A program made the position numbers and the translations under genes. DNA of 64,000 bases from JANRLJ01 sp033762735. GTDB lineage: Bacteria; Chloroflexota; Anaerolineae; Aggregatilineales; Phototrophicaceae. Numbering within the stretch: position 1 is the stretch's first letter; every line of letters starts with the position of its first letter. This document shows positions 1 through 7,291 of the stretch, piece by piece. Below the pieces are notes generated by a model. It was not told where the DNA came from. It did no database searches and was given only the letters and a program-made list of their open reading frames with translations. The stretch covers positions 1 to 64,000 of the forward strand of contig JANRLJ010000174.1 in assembly GCA_033762735.1 (NCBI GenBank), read 5' to 3'.

Positions 1-37
1 CTAGGAGAGGGGGAGAAGACCAGGGAAGCGTGTTAAG

Positions 38-140
38 TCCCTCTCCTTTGGGAGAGGGATTTAGGGTGAGGGCAAATGAGCCGTTGTGAACTTTCATAAC
101 TCCTTTTAGAGTACCGGACAACGCTATTTAGGGTGAGGGC
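38..140. repeat. Leader repeat cluster: palindrome plus 15-bp direct repeat
   Basis: Bases 38-59 form a near-perfect palindrome (TCCCTCTCC, a short TTTG loop, GGAGAGGGA). The 15-mer ATTTAGGGTGAGGGC follows at 59-73 and recurs at 126-140. This is non-coding intergenic repeat DNA ahead of the ABC exporter gene; such CCCTCTCC/GGAGAGGG units are commonly dispersed in bacterial genomes. No convincing gene is seen in 1-282. Confidence 0.6.
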
Positions 141-282
141 GTGAGAAGTTCCTTCCCCACCCATTGTGACACCTGTCTCCCTGTCGTTTCAGGTAGTACC
201 CCGGTTCACATCCTCTGCTATAGTAGGAAGACTTCAGAATTCCCAACTTTTGCCCCGTTCCAGATTCATAAAGGAAATGCCC

Positions 283-2223
283 ATGTTCAATGGTGGCTGG
301 CACACCTATATCTGGGGAGAGGGTGGCGGCAAACGCCCCAAAGTGACGCGCAGCCTGCTGCGGCGCGTACTGGCATATGCCCGCCCCTATCGCTTTCATA
401 TCACGGCGATGCTGTTTCTGATCCTCATCACCACATTACTGGGGATGCTCACGCCGCTGATCTTCCGCGACCTGATCGACTATACGCTGCCCGCCGGGGA
501 TGCCGCGCGGCTGAACCTGCTGGCGCTCGGCCTGATCGCGATTCCGCTGGTCACAGGCGGAATTCGCGTCGTGCAGCGGCGCATTAACTCGGCGGTGGGC
601 GAAGGTGTAATTTACGACCTGCGCGTCGCCCTCTATGCCCATCTCCAGCGCATGTCGCTGCGCTTCTTCACCAACACCAAAACGGGTGAACTGATGAGCC
701 GCCTCAACAGTGATGTGGTCGATGCGCAGCGGGCGATCAACGGCACGATTGTGGACATTATCACCAACCTGTTTACGGTGGTGATTACGCTGGCGGTGAT
801 GCTCACGCTGGAATGGCGGCTGACCATCCTCGGCGTAATGGTGCTGCCGCTGTTCATTCTGGCGGCGCGGCGCGTCGGCGGGGTGCTGCGCGAGATCGCC
901 CGCGACCAGATGCGACAGGATGCGCAGATGAGCGCCATGATGAACGAGACGCTCAACATCAGCGGTGCGCTGCTGGTCAAGCTGTTTGGCCGCCGCGATA
1001 ACGAAGTCAGCCGCTTTCAGGATCGCGCCGGGCGGGTGCGCGATTTAGGCATCCGGCGGGCATTGATTGGCGCACAGTTCTTCGTGATTATCGGTCTCGT
1101 GGGTGCAGTCGGCACGGCGCTGGTCTACTGGGTCGGCGGGCATCTCGTGCTCAACGGCACCTTTACCATCGGGACGATTGTGGCCTTCGGCACCTATCTC
1201 ACCCAGCTTTACGGCCCGCTGCAAGCGCTGACCAATGCCCCGGTCGATTTTGCCACCTCGATGGTCAGCTTCGAGCGGGTGTTTGAAATCATCGATCTGC
1301 CCATCGAGATCGAGGAAAAGCCCGATGCGAAAAATCTGCACGACGCACAGGGCGAACTGATCTTTGAAAATGTCTCGTTTCAGTACAAATCGAGTGGCGA
1401 TCCCCTGAGCCAGGTGGAGCGCTTCGACGAGGATGATGTGGTCGCGTCGCTTTCCGGCGATGTCCCGCAGGCAGCGAAAGCCACGAACGGCAATCCCAAC
1501 AGCCAGGCGCGCGAAGCCGCCCTTACCAACCTGTCGTTCGAGATCGAACCCGGTCAACTGATCGCGCTGGTGGGGCCAAGCGGCGCGGGCAAAACCACGC
1601 TGACCTATCTCATCCCACGCCTGTATGACCCGACGCAGGGGCGAATTCTGCTGGACGGCTACGACCTGCGCGACCTGACCTTACGCTCGCTGGCGGAAAA
1701 TATCGGCATGGTGACGCAGGAGACGTACCTGTTCCACGACACCATCCGCACCAATCTGCTCTATGCCCGCATGGATGCACGGCAGGATGAGATCGAAGCG
1801 GCGGCGAAGGCGGCCAACATCCACGACTTTATCATGGGGCTGCCGGAGGGCTACGACACCGTTGTGGGCGAACGCGGCTATCGGCTGAGCGGTGGTGAGA
1901 AGCAGCGCCTTGCCCTGGCGCGGGTCATCCTCAAGAATCCGCGCATCCTCGTGCTGGACGAAGCCACCAGCAGCCTTGACAGCCAGTCCGAAGCGCTGAT
2001 TCAGGACGCGCTCAAGACCGTCATGGCCGGGCGCACCAGCATCGTGATCGCCCATCGCCTCAGCACCATTCTGGCGGCGGATGTCATCCTCGTGATGAAC
2101 CGGGGCGAGATCGTCGAGCGCGGCACCCACGCCGAACTGCTGGCGCAGGGCGGGCTTTATGCCAACCTGTACGAAACGCAGTTCCGTGACCAAATCGCGG
2201 CGATGCAGAGCGCGATGGCCTGA
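283..2223 (+). CDS. ABC exporter, fused membrane and ATPase domains
   Basis: A single-chain half-transporter of the MsbA/multidrug exporter type, 646 residues with the chosen start. The N-terminal half is an ABC transmembrane domain with about six membrane helices. The C-terminal half is the ATPase: Walker A GPSGAGKTT near residues 431-439, the Q-loop in GMVTQET, signature LSGGEKQ near 535, Walker B ILVLDEATSS near 559 and the H-loop in IAHRLS. It should homodimerise or pair with another half-transporter and export an unknown, probably hydrophobic, substrate. The ATG at 283 is preceded at six bases by AAGGAA; an upstream ATG at 166 would add 39 residues that do not look like an exporter N-terminus. 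A polar insert of about 35-40 residues separates the A-loop tyrosine from Walker A, which is unusual. No partner half-transporter gene is adjacent. Confidence 0.9.
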   Translation: MFNGGWHTYIWGEGGGKRPKVTRSLLRRVLAYARPYRFHITAMLFLILITTLLGMLTPLIFRDLIDYTLPAGDAARLNLLALGLIAIPLVTGGIRVVQRRINSAVGEGVIYDLRVALYAHLQRMSLRFFTNTKTGELMSRLNSDVVDAQRAINGTIVDIITNLFTVVITLAVMLTLEWRLTILGVMVLPLFILAARRVGGVLREIARDQMRQDAQMSAMMNETLNISGALLVKLFGRRDNEVSRFQDRAGRVRDLGIRRALIGAQFFVIIGLVGAVGTALVYWVGGHLVLNGTFTIGTIVAFGTYLTQLYGPLQALTNAPVDFATSMVSFERVFEIIDLPIEIEEKPDAKNLHDAQGELIFENVSFQYKSSGDPLSQVERFDEDDVVASLSGDVPQAAKATNGNPNSQAREAALTNLSFEIEPGQLIALVGPSGAGKTTLTYLIPRLYDPTQGRILLDGYDLRDLTLRSLAENIGMVTQETYLFHDTIRTNLLYARMDARQDEIEAAAKAANIHDFIMGLPEGYDTVVGERGYRLSGGEKQRLALARVILKNPRILVLDEATSSLDSQSEALIQDALKTVMAGRTSIVIAHRLSTILAADVILVMNRGEIVERGTHAELLAQGGLYANLYETQFRDQIAAMQSAMA

Positions 2224-2245
2224 GACTGTATTTTCTGAAATGATG

Positions 2246-2286
2246 AAAAATCCTCGCTTCGGTCAAAAGATCGGCGGGGATTTTTT
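2246..2286 (+). terminator. Rho-independent terminator after ABC exporter
   Basis: AAAAATCCTCGC at 2246-2257 pairs with GCGGGGATTTTT (one G-U pair) and ends in a T-run. It lies 23 bases after the exporter stop codon. Confidence 0.75.
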
Positions 2287-2301
2287 ATTGCAGAGACTTT
2301 T

Positions 2302-3441
2302 GTGAAACAACCCCGGAGCATCCTTGTCAGCTACACGCCCTGCGGCGAAATGCTGCAATCCTACGGCACCAGCGCCGCGCCCCGGCTGGGCTTCACGGGC
2401 GAATACACCGACCCGTCCGGCATGGTGTTCCTCCGCGCCCGCTACATGAACCCTGACCTGGGCATCTTCCTCAGCAAAGACCCGTTTGAGGGCTGGACGC
2501 AGCGCGTCATGTCGCGCAACGGGTACTCCTATGTCGAGGGGAATCCGGTCAACTACACCGATCCCAGCGGTCAAGCCCTGCCTTTGTTTGTATTAGGTGG
2601 TGCTGCACTTGCGGGTGCCGCAATTGGTGGCTTATCATCCGCTGCGCTTGCCAGCAATTTGTATGATCTGGCGAAGAACTGCCAGTGTGGAGAATGGTGG
2701 CGCGATTGGGCAAATCGGACGAATAAAACGAGGTTTGTGCTTGCTGCTGCTGCCTTAGGTGCCGTTGGAGGTGCAGTCGTAGGGGCTTTCGCTGTTGCCA
2801 ATCCTGTTACTGCTTTGAGATTGATCACAGGACTGAATCTTGGGGCTGGTGTTGGTTCGGCGCTCAATCAGCTTCCTGGATTGGCGGGAAGCAACCTCTG
2901 TGACCAGATGATGATGACGCTCTCCGCAGGGGATGTTGGCCTGGGTGGAGGGGTCGCTGGCGGAACGGGTGCCGTTCCGGTTGGTGGGGGAGGGCTTGCC
3001 GTTGGAGCCACGCCAGCGGTGGTCGCAGCGGGAGCGGTGGGGGTGAGGACGGCAGCAGTTCGTTTTGCTGTCGGACTGACTGGCTTCCTGAACTCGTCAA
3101 ATTCGAATGATGGTGAAGAAAGTCAACCGAGCAGGAGTTTTGACCCTCGGTCCCTACAAAACAAAACACCAGAGGACTTGATTGCGGAAGGTTGGGTTGA
3201 AAATTTCGAAAACCGATCTCCAAACAGACGGACATTTGTAAACTCAGACGGGATCAAAATAAGTTACGAGGAAGGAATACGTGGTGCCTATGGTTGGAGC
3301 GGTATTGATCACTTCCATGTTTACAACCCTAATAATCCAACCGGACACGATAGAATACTATATCTTGACATCAATGGAAACCCAGTTCCTAAAAATTCAA
3401 AGCCCAGTCACATACCACGTATACCAGGACAAAGACCATAA
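2302..3441 (+). CDS. Orphan Rhs C-terminal tip with candidate toxin domain
   Basis: The first ~95 residues are the end of an Rhs/YD-repeat core (SYTPCGEMLQSYGT, EYTDPSGMVFLRARYMNP, then NPVNYTDPSG), the hallmark boundary of polymorphic toxins. The core is cut off at its 5' end: Rhs similarity starts near base 2328, right after the exporter terminator, so the cage-forming repeats are missing. The GTG start is only the first available. Residues ~95-275 are glycine/alanine-rich with hydrophobic stretches. The last ~100 residues differ in composition and carry GWSGIDHFHVYNPNN and a YLD..G.PV..HI pattern; I take this as a variable toxin tip, possibly a nuclease because of the clustered histidines, but I do not recognise a family. 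GC drops along the gene. The next gene overlaps the stop by one base, as immunity genes often do. It may be a silent reservoir cassette rather than a secreted toxin. Confidence 0.7.
   Translation: MKQPRSILVSYTPCGEMLQSYGTSAAPRLGFTGEYTDPSGMVFLRARYMNPDLGIFLSKDPFEGWTQRVMSRNGYSYVEGNPVNYTDPSGQALPLFVLGGAALAGAAIGGLSSAALASNLYDLAKNCQCGEWWRDWANRTNKTRFVLAAAALGAVGGAVVGAFAVANPVTALRLITGLNLGAGVGSALNQLPGLAGSNLCDQMMMTLSAGDVGLGGGVAGGTGAVPVGGGGLAVGATPAVVAAGAVGVRTAAVRFAVGLTGFLNSSNSNDGEESQPSRSFDPRSLQNKTPEDLIAEGWVENFENRSPNRRTFVNSDGIKISYEEGIRGAYGWSGIDHFHVYNPNNPTGHDRILYLDINGNPVPKNSKPSHIPRIPGQRP
2328..2427 (+). repeat. Rhs core direct repeat, copy 1
   Basis: A 100-bp segment of Rhs core coding sequence. Lined up by eye, it differs from the 100-bp segment at 4232-4331 at 11 positions with no gaps (about 89 % identity). 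The pair flanks the toxin/immunity genes. Confidence 0.85.
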
Positions 3442-3824
3442 TGAAAATTTCTAAGGACTTTCAAAAGTTTCATCTGCACGATGGGATAATAAATCAAGTA
3501 CTCTATCGGCCTGAAAGTAAGGAGCTTGTCTTGTACATCGAGCTTGCCTATACCTCACCGCCAGAACTAGGTACGAGTGGTCAAATGGTCTTTAGTGGGG
3601 TTGAACAACTAAAGACGGACTCACCCCTTGAAGACATTGATTGGATTAATGATGTTTGGGGAGAGATTAAAACAGCTGATTTTACATCCTATCAGAACAT
3701 AGATACATTAGAAACAATGTCATGGTACGTGCTTCTCTACCGTCGAGGTCGTGATTATAATGAATCCTATATGCTACATTTAGAATTTGTAGCAGAATCC
3801 TTTGAGTGGCTACCTGACAAGTAA
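3441..3824 (+). CDS. Candidate immunity protein for the Rhs toxin tip
   Basis: An acidic 127-residue protein without signal peptide or membrane segment. Its ATG overlaps the stop codon of the Rhs tip (TAATG at 3439-3443), so the two are probably translationally coupled. AGGAC lies about a dozen bases upstream. I recognise no family. Size, cytosolic character, low GC relative to the flanks and position immediately after an Rhs C-terminal domain are what is seen for immunity proteins of polymorphic toxins, so the role is inferred from context alone. If correct, it binds and neutralises the toxin domain encoded just upstream. A 10-bp hairpin follows the gene and probably ends the transcript. Confidence 0.6.
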   Translation: MKISKDFQKFHLHDGIINQVLYRPESKELVLYIELAYTSPPELGTSGQMVFSGVEQLKTDSPLEDIDWINDVWGEIKTADFTSYQNIDTLETMSWYVLLYRRGRDYNESYMLHLEFVAESFEWLPDK

Positions 3825-3839
3825 CCTTCAACTTCCTAA

Positions 3840-3872
3840 AAACACCCACTGGCTGTACTGGTGGGTGTTTAA
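3840..3872 (+). terminator. Hairpin after candidate immunity gene
   Basis: AAACACCCAC at 3840-3849 and GTGGGTGTTT at 3861-3870 form a perfect 10-bp stem with an 11-base loop. The T-run is short (three T), so termination is likely but not certain. Confidence 0.6.
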
Positions 3873-4136
3873 CTTCAAACGTCCTGCACGAGGCTAATCC
3901 TGTCTATAAGTGGGATTAAGTCTGCCATTATGTCATTGATAGTAGATTTGAAGACTATTTAATGTGATCTGACAAACCTCTCAATAGAATCACATCAGAC
4001 CAAGGTTGAAGATATATAGTAAGTTCTCTTTCGTGATGCCAGTGATACTATACAGAAATTCAGCAGTAGTCATTGCTTATTCATCTGCTTTTGCATGACC
4101 TAGACGCTACAATGCCCCTCTGCCTCGCGCAAGTTT
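3873..4136. other. AT-rich gap between immunity gene and Rhs remnant
   Basis: I see no credible open reading frame. It contains a loose inverted repeat (ATGTGAT at 3962-3968, ATCACAT at 3989-3995) with no assignable function. The composition matches the low-GC toxin island. Confidence 0.5.
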
Positions 4137-4358
4137 TTGTTCACAATTGGAACTATTGCAACTCTGATGTACAACGAGCTCGGCTCGCTGCGCTTCGTCA
4201 CCAACAACACAGGGATTGCCACCTACAACGCCAGCTATACCCCCTACGGCGAACTGCTGCAATCCTACGGCACCAGCGCCGTGCCCCGCCTGCGCATCAC
4301 GCGCGAGTACACCGACCCCTCCGGCATGGTGCGTCTTGAAGAAGCTGTATTACAATAG
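4137..4358 (+). pseudogene. Broken Rhs core fragment
   Basis: A 73-codon frame whose middle reads YNELGSLRFVTNNTG, then SYTPYGELLQSYGT and EYTDPSGMV: Rhs core sequence collinear with the start of the Rhs tip at 2302. Similarity stops abruptly after GMV, where the other copy continues into the conserved FLRARYMNP. It has neither the upstream repeats nor a C-terminal tip, so it cannot make a functional Rhs protein. It is most simply the scar of a recombination or deletion between Rhs copies, with the toxin/immunity pair trapped between the two remnants. Confidence 0.7.
4232..4331 (+). repeat. Rhs core direct repeat, copy 2
   Basis: The partner of the 100-bp segment at 2328-2427, in the same orientation; the two are about 1.9 kb apart. 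Recombination between them would remove the toxin tip and its neighbour as one block. Confidence 0.85.
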
Positions 4359-4405
4359 GCTGGGTTAAGCAGTCAGCACCTCACCCCTCACACAGGAGCA
4401 GCAAC

Positions 4406-4822
4406 ATGGCGGAAAAACCAAAAGGCAAACTGCTGGATACCGGCCCCGAACGCGAGGTCGGGGTATGGCGGCGCAGCCGATGGACATGGTCATTCTGGTG
4501 GCGCACGGTCATCACCCTCTCGCTCTACTACTGGACGCTGTGGCGGCGCAACCAGATCACCGTGACCACCCGCCGCATCACCCAGCGGCGCGGCAATCTG
4601 ATCGGCGGGGAAGAAACGAGCGTCAGCCTGGAAAACGTGACCGACATTTCGCTGGATGAACCGCTGTTCGGCGCGATCTTCAACTACGGCAACATCACGA
4701 TTCAGTCTGCCGGGTCATCCAGTGCAGAGATCAGCTTCCAGGGGTTAGGCCGGGCGAAGAAGCTGCGCGATGTGGTGTTCGACCTCAAGGATGGCCGCTG
4801 GGACGAAACGCGCAAGCGCTGA
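4406..4822 (+). CDS. bPH-type (PH-domain-like) membrane-associated protein
   Basis: 138 residues. A basic, tryptophan-rich N-terminus is followed by one hydrophobic stretch (around residues 33-45, TVITLSLYYWTLW). A C-terminal domain contains ITVTTRRITQRRGNLIG and VSLENVTDISLDEP, the typical pattern of bacterial PH-like domains (bPH/YdbS type): a conserved arginine turn, then an 'I.L..V..I' strand. Such proteins sit at the cytoplasmic membrane and their biochemical role is mostly unknown. The ATG is preceded by GGAG at a good distance. It seems monocistronic and unrelated to the Rhs remnant upstream. The domain family is fairly sure; the function is not. Confidence 0.65.
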   Translation: MAEKPKGKLLDTGPEREVGVWRRSRWTWSFWWRTVITLSLYYWTLWRRNQITVTTRRITQRRGNLIGGEETSVSLENVTDISLDEPLFGAIFNYGNITIQSAGSSSAEISFQGLGRAKKLRDVVFDLKDGRWDETRKR

Positions 4823-4907
4823 GGTTGATTTTCAGACATCAAGCATCTGAATCGCAGAATTACCGTATCATGAAGGCGTAATACGACAAGGATTCAGGTG
4901 AAACGTG

Positions 4908-5318
4908 ATGGGCATTGAAGTCGTTTGGGATGAGCAGGTTGAAAACGTCATTGTGTACAAATTTCAGGCGAAGTGGACGTGGCACGAATTCCTGGTGGCG
5001 TTTTACGAGCATGAACTGCCGATGGCACAGTTCCTTGATGGGCAGCCTTATGCCGTCATCGGCGATCTGCTCAACAGCCAACCGCTGCCGCCGGGGTCGG
5101 GCATCACGCATGTCTACGGCATTTTCAAGAAGTATCCGGCCAATCACACACTCACGATGATCGTCACGCCGAATTCATTTGTGCGAACGCTGCTTTCCGT
5201 CGGGATGCGGGTTTATCCTGAGACGCGCACCGCATTCGCTTCGGTGGATACTCTGGATGAAGCGCGTAACCAGATCAGGCAGCGGTTTGGGCAGGGACAG
5301 GCTGCGTCTGGCGATTGA
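4908..5318 (+). CDS. Uncharacterised cytosolic protein, STAS-like in outline
   Basis: 136 residues, no membrane segment, no family I can name with confidence. The pattern of strands and helices (VEVVWDEQVENVIVYKF-like opening, an AVIGDLLN strand-turn, a late helix DEARNQIRQRF) resembles short STAS/SpoIIAA-like domains found next to regulatory genes in several bacterial phyla, but the match is weak. GTG at 4905 and ATG at 4908 are both possible starts; ATG is preferred. The gene stands alone between the bPH protein and pth, in the same orientation, with about 80 bases on each side. Confidence 0.45.
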   Translation: MGIEVVWDEQVENVIVYKFQAKWTWHEFLVAFYEHELPMAQFLDGQPYAVIGDLLNSQPLPPGSGITHVYGIFKKYPANHTLTMIVTPNSFVRTLLSVGMRVYPETRTAFASVDTLDEARNQIRQRFGQGQAASGD

Positions 5319-5400
5319 GGACGGTGTAACCCGGCTTTGCCTATAAGATTACGGCTGCGCCTGCTATCATGTTGCCAGTCAAACAAACAGATGGAATCGC

Positions 5401-6003
5401 ATGTCAGAACGGTATCTGATTGTCGGCCTGGGCAATCCGGGCAGCAAATTTGAAAAGACCCGCCACAACATCGGCTTCTGGGTGGTGGATGAACTGGCAC
5501 GGCGCTATGCGCTGAGCTTCGGCAAAACCGAGTGCAAGGCACAGTCCGCCGATGGAGTCATCCGGCAGAAGCGGGTGCTGCTGGCGAAGCCCCAGACGTA
5601 CATGAACCTCAGCGGGGAAGCGGTGCGGGCGCTGATCGACTTCTATAAGATCGACCTGCCAAATTTGATTGTGATTCACGACGATCTCGACATTCCGCTG
5701 GGGACGCTGCGAATCCGCAAGTCCGGCAGCGCGGGCGGGCAGAACGGTGTCAAGAGCATTATTCAGCATGTCGGGACACAGGACTTCGCGCGGGTGCGGG
5801 TGGGGATCGGTCGCCCACCGGGAAGGATGGACCCGGCGGCCTATGTGCTGGAACCGTTCAAGGGCGACGACGAAATTACCGCGCGGCTGATGATGGAACG
5901 CGCGGCCAACGCGGTGGAAACCTGGCTGACGGACGGCCTCGACCTGGCGATGACGCGCCACAATGGTAATCTCGATGAGAAGAAGCCCACACCTGAGAAA
6001 TAA
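5401..6003 (+). CDS. pth: Peptidyl-tRNA hydrolase
   Basis: Releases tRNA from peptidyl-tRNAs that drop off the ribosome, an essential recycling step in the cytosol. The 200-residue length is typical. Family motifs are intact: VGLGNPGSKF with the binding asparagine N12, the catalytic histidine H22 in TRHNIGF, the KPQTYMNLSG loop, the aspartate in IHDDLD that polarises the histidine, and GSAGGQNG followed by the substrate asparagine region. The ATG at 5401 gives an N-terminus that matches the family exactly. The last ~12 residues are lysine-rich and probably disordered. A weak hairpin follows the stop. Confidence 0.95.
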   Translation: MSERYLIVGLGNPGSKFEKTRHNIGFWVVDELARRYALSFGKTECKAQSADGVIRQKRVLLAKPQTYMNLSGEAVRALIDFYKIDLPNLIVIHDDLDIPLGTLRIRKSGSAGGQNGVKSIIQHVGTQDFARVRVGIGRPPGRMDPAAYVLEPFKGDDEITARLMMERAANAVETWLTDGLDLAMTRHNGNLDEKKPTPEK

Positions 6004-6004
6004 A

Positions 6005-6039
6005 CGAACCGTCGAGCCATCGGATTTGGTGACGGTTTA
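6005..6039 (+). terminator. Possible weak terminator after pth
   Basis: An AACCGTC/GACGGTT inverted repeat (7 bp) with a long loop just after the pth stop. It has no real T-run. Confidence 0.3.
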
Positions 6040-6069
6040 AGCTGACGGAAATGGTGAAAACCGGCGATA

Positions 6070-6098
6070 TGTAGGGGCGTAGCGCGCGACGCCCGTAC
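6070..6098. repeat. Palindromic intergenic repeat (GTAGGGGCG family)
   Basis: GTAGGGGCGT, a GC-rich centre, then ACGCCCGTAC. It is one of a set of short palindromes sharing GTAGGGGCG at the left edge, found between genes throughout the window. Confidence 0.65.
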
Positions 6099-6159
6099 CG
6101 AACATCTCGTTAAACTTCACCACTCTCAAGAGGAAACTGTTGAAAGAGTGTTGTAACGC

Positions 6160-6408
6160 TCAGTTCCACCACTCATACCAGCGCTTGCGGGGAACTCCGT
6201 ACATGCGCCCTACCGGGCCATAACCACCGTAATACAACCACAGCCACAGCAGCATCAGGAAGAACATCCCGCCCACACCACCGACGACCAGCCCGATTAA
6301 GCCGCCCATCGTCACGTCACGTCCGCTGCGTTCGTGCATATAAGCCGTTCCGAACGCACCCACCAGCGCAACAACCAGGCGCCAGAACAAGAAGCCGCCG
6401 ACCAGCAT
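6160..6408 (-). CDS. Small two-helix membrane protein
   Basis: 82 residues. There are two hydrophobic stretches: residues ~1-22 and a glycine-rich ~34-60 (GGLIGLVVGGVGGMFFLMLL). A basic, aromatic C-terminus ends in KRWYEWWN. I know no family. The start ATG has AAGGAC about nine bases upstream, which supports a real gene. It is transcribed divergently from the phosphoesterase at 6501, with 92 bases between them. It may be an integral membrane accessory protein; nothing in the context indicates its role. Confidence 0.55.
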   Translation of the reverse strand: MLVGGFLFWRLVVALVGAFGTAYMHERSGRDVTMGGLIGLVVGGVGGMFFLMLLWLWLYYGGYGPVGRMYGVPRKRWYEWWN

Positions 6409-6422
6409 TGTTTATGAGTCCT

Positions 6423-6450
6423 TTGAATAAACTGCTTCCTATGCCATAAT
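6423..6450 (+). promoter_or_regulatory. Sigma-70-type promoter for phosphoesterase
   Basis: TTGAAT, 16 bases, CATAAT, ending 50 bases before the ATG at 6501. Confidence 0.45.
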
Positions 6451-6500
6451 CATAAGCCAGCTTCCGTTGCAGAAATTGAAAGATTTTCCGAAAAATTGGT

Positions 6501-7157
6501 ATGTCTAAGTTAGGCGTTATTTCAGACATTCATGGTGATGTAAACGCGCTCCGCACTGCCCTGCACCTTCTGCGTCAACAGGGGGCAGATCAGATTGTGT
6601 GTACGGGTGATCTGGTCGAAGGTCATCCCCAGAATGACGCGGTGGTAAAGCTTATCATCGAGAATCACATTCCCTCCGTGCTGGGGAATCACGATCAGAA
6701 TGCAGCCTATGTGCACAACTGGCTGCACGAAAATCATGCCGAGCACACCCTCAGCCCCAAAGTACTGATGCAACTGGAGACGGCACGCTATGTCGGCGGA
6801 CTGCCGCGCACCCTGCGGCTGACGATTGACGGATTCGATCTGCTCGTCGCACACGGCGCCCCCTGGGATAACACCGTTTCCGCGCTTGCCACTGAGTCAC
6901 GCGATCTGTTCGAGCGGATCGCGCATGAAGCCGAGGCCGATGTGGTGCTGCTGGGTCATACGCACCGTCCGATGGCTGTACGTGTTGGGATCACCTGGGT
7001 ATTCAACCCCGGCTCGGTCTTCAACAATCGCCCGCCGTACCTCTGGAACACCCGGCGCGAACACTCCTGCGGGCTGCTCTCGCTGCCTGACTGCCGCTTT
7101 ACGGTGTTCAATCTGCATACCGGGGAAGCGCTTGTGCCCGAACCTGTCATTTTCTAA
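6501..7157 (+). CDS. Calcineurin-like metallophosphoesterase
   Basis: A 218-residue two-metal phosphoesterase of the YfcE/ApaH-like group. The metal ligands are all visible: D9 and H11 in SDIHGD, D37 in TGDLVEG, N63 and H64 in GNHD, then a histidine in LLVAHG and the final pair in LGHTHRP. Enzymes of this type hydrolyse phosphodiesters or phosphomonoesters in the cytosol; the substrate cannot be deduced. Length and motif spacing match the single-domain family and the chosen ATG puts the first strand at the very N-terminus. It is followed by mfd in the same direction, but mfd has its own promoter-like sequence, so the two are probably separate units. Confidence 0.85.
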   Translation: MSKLGVISDIHGDVNALRTALHLLRQQGADQIVCTGDLVEGHPQNDAVVKLIIENHIPSVLGNHDQNAAYVHNWLHENHAEHTLSPKVLMQLETARYVGGLPRTLRLTIDGFDLLVAHGAPWDNTVSALATESRDLFERIAHEAEADVVLLGHTHRPMAVRVGITWVFNPGSVFNNRPPYLWNTRREHSCGLLSLPDCRFTVFNLHTGEALVPEPVIF

Positions 7158-7197
7158 TTTGGTCAGCACAAAATTCTCACGACCTTTTATGCTGGTC

Positions 7198-7206
7198 TGC
7201 TACAAT
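7198..7206 (+). promoter_or_regulatory. Extended -10 promoter for mfd
   Basis: TGCTACAAT at 7198-7206 is an extended -10 element about 85 bases before the mfd start. No good -35 accompanies it. Confidence 0.4.
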
Positions 7207-7291
7207 CCTCATCATGTCGCGGTCATGGCACAGCATTCTCTGCTGTAATCGCGTCATTCAGAGCAGCACCCGCCAGGGGGAATACAAACCT

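Noticed and set aside
3962..3995. TGTGA/TCACA-like inverted repeat
   Set aside because: The spacing is 20 bases, not the 6 of CRP sites, and no obvious target promoter follows.
4073..4339. An 88-codon frame covering the Rhs remnant in another frame
   Set aside because: Basic, low-complexity translation; the Rhs similarity is in the other frame (4137-4358).
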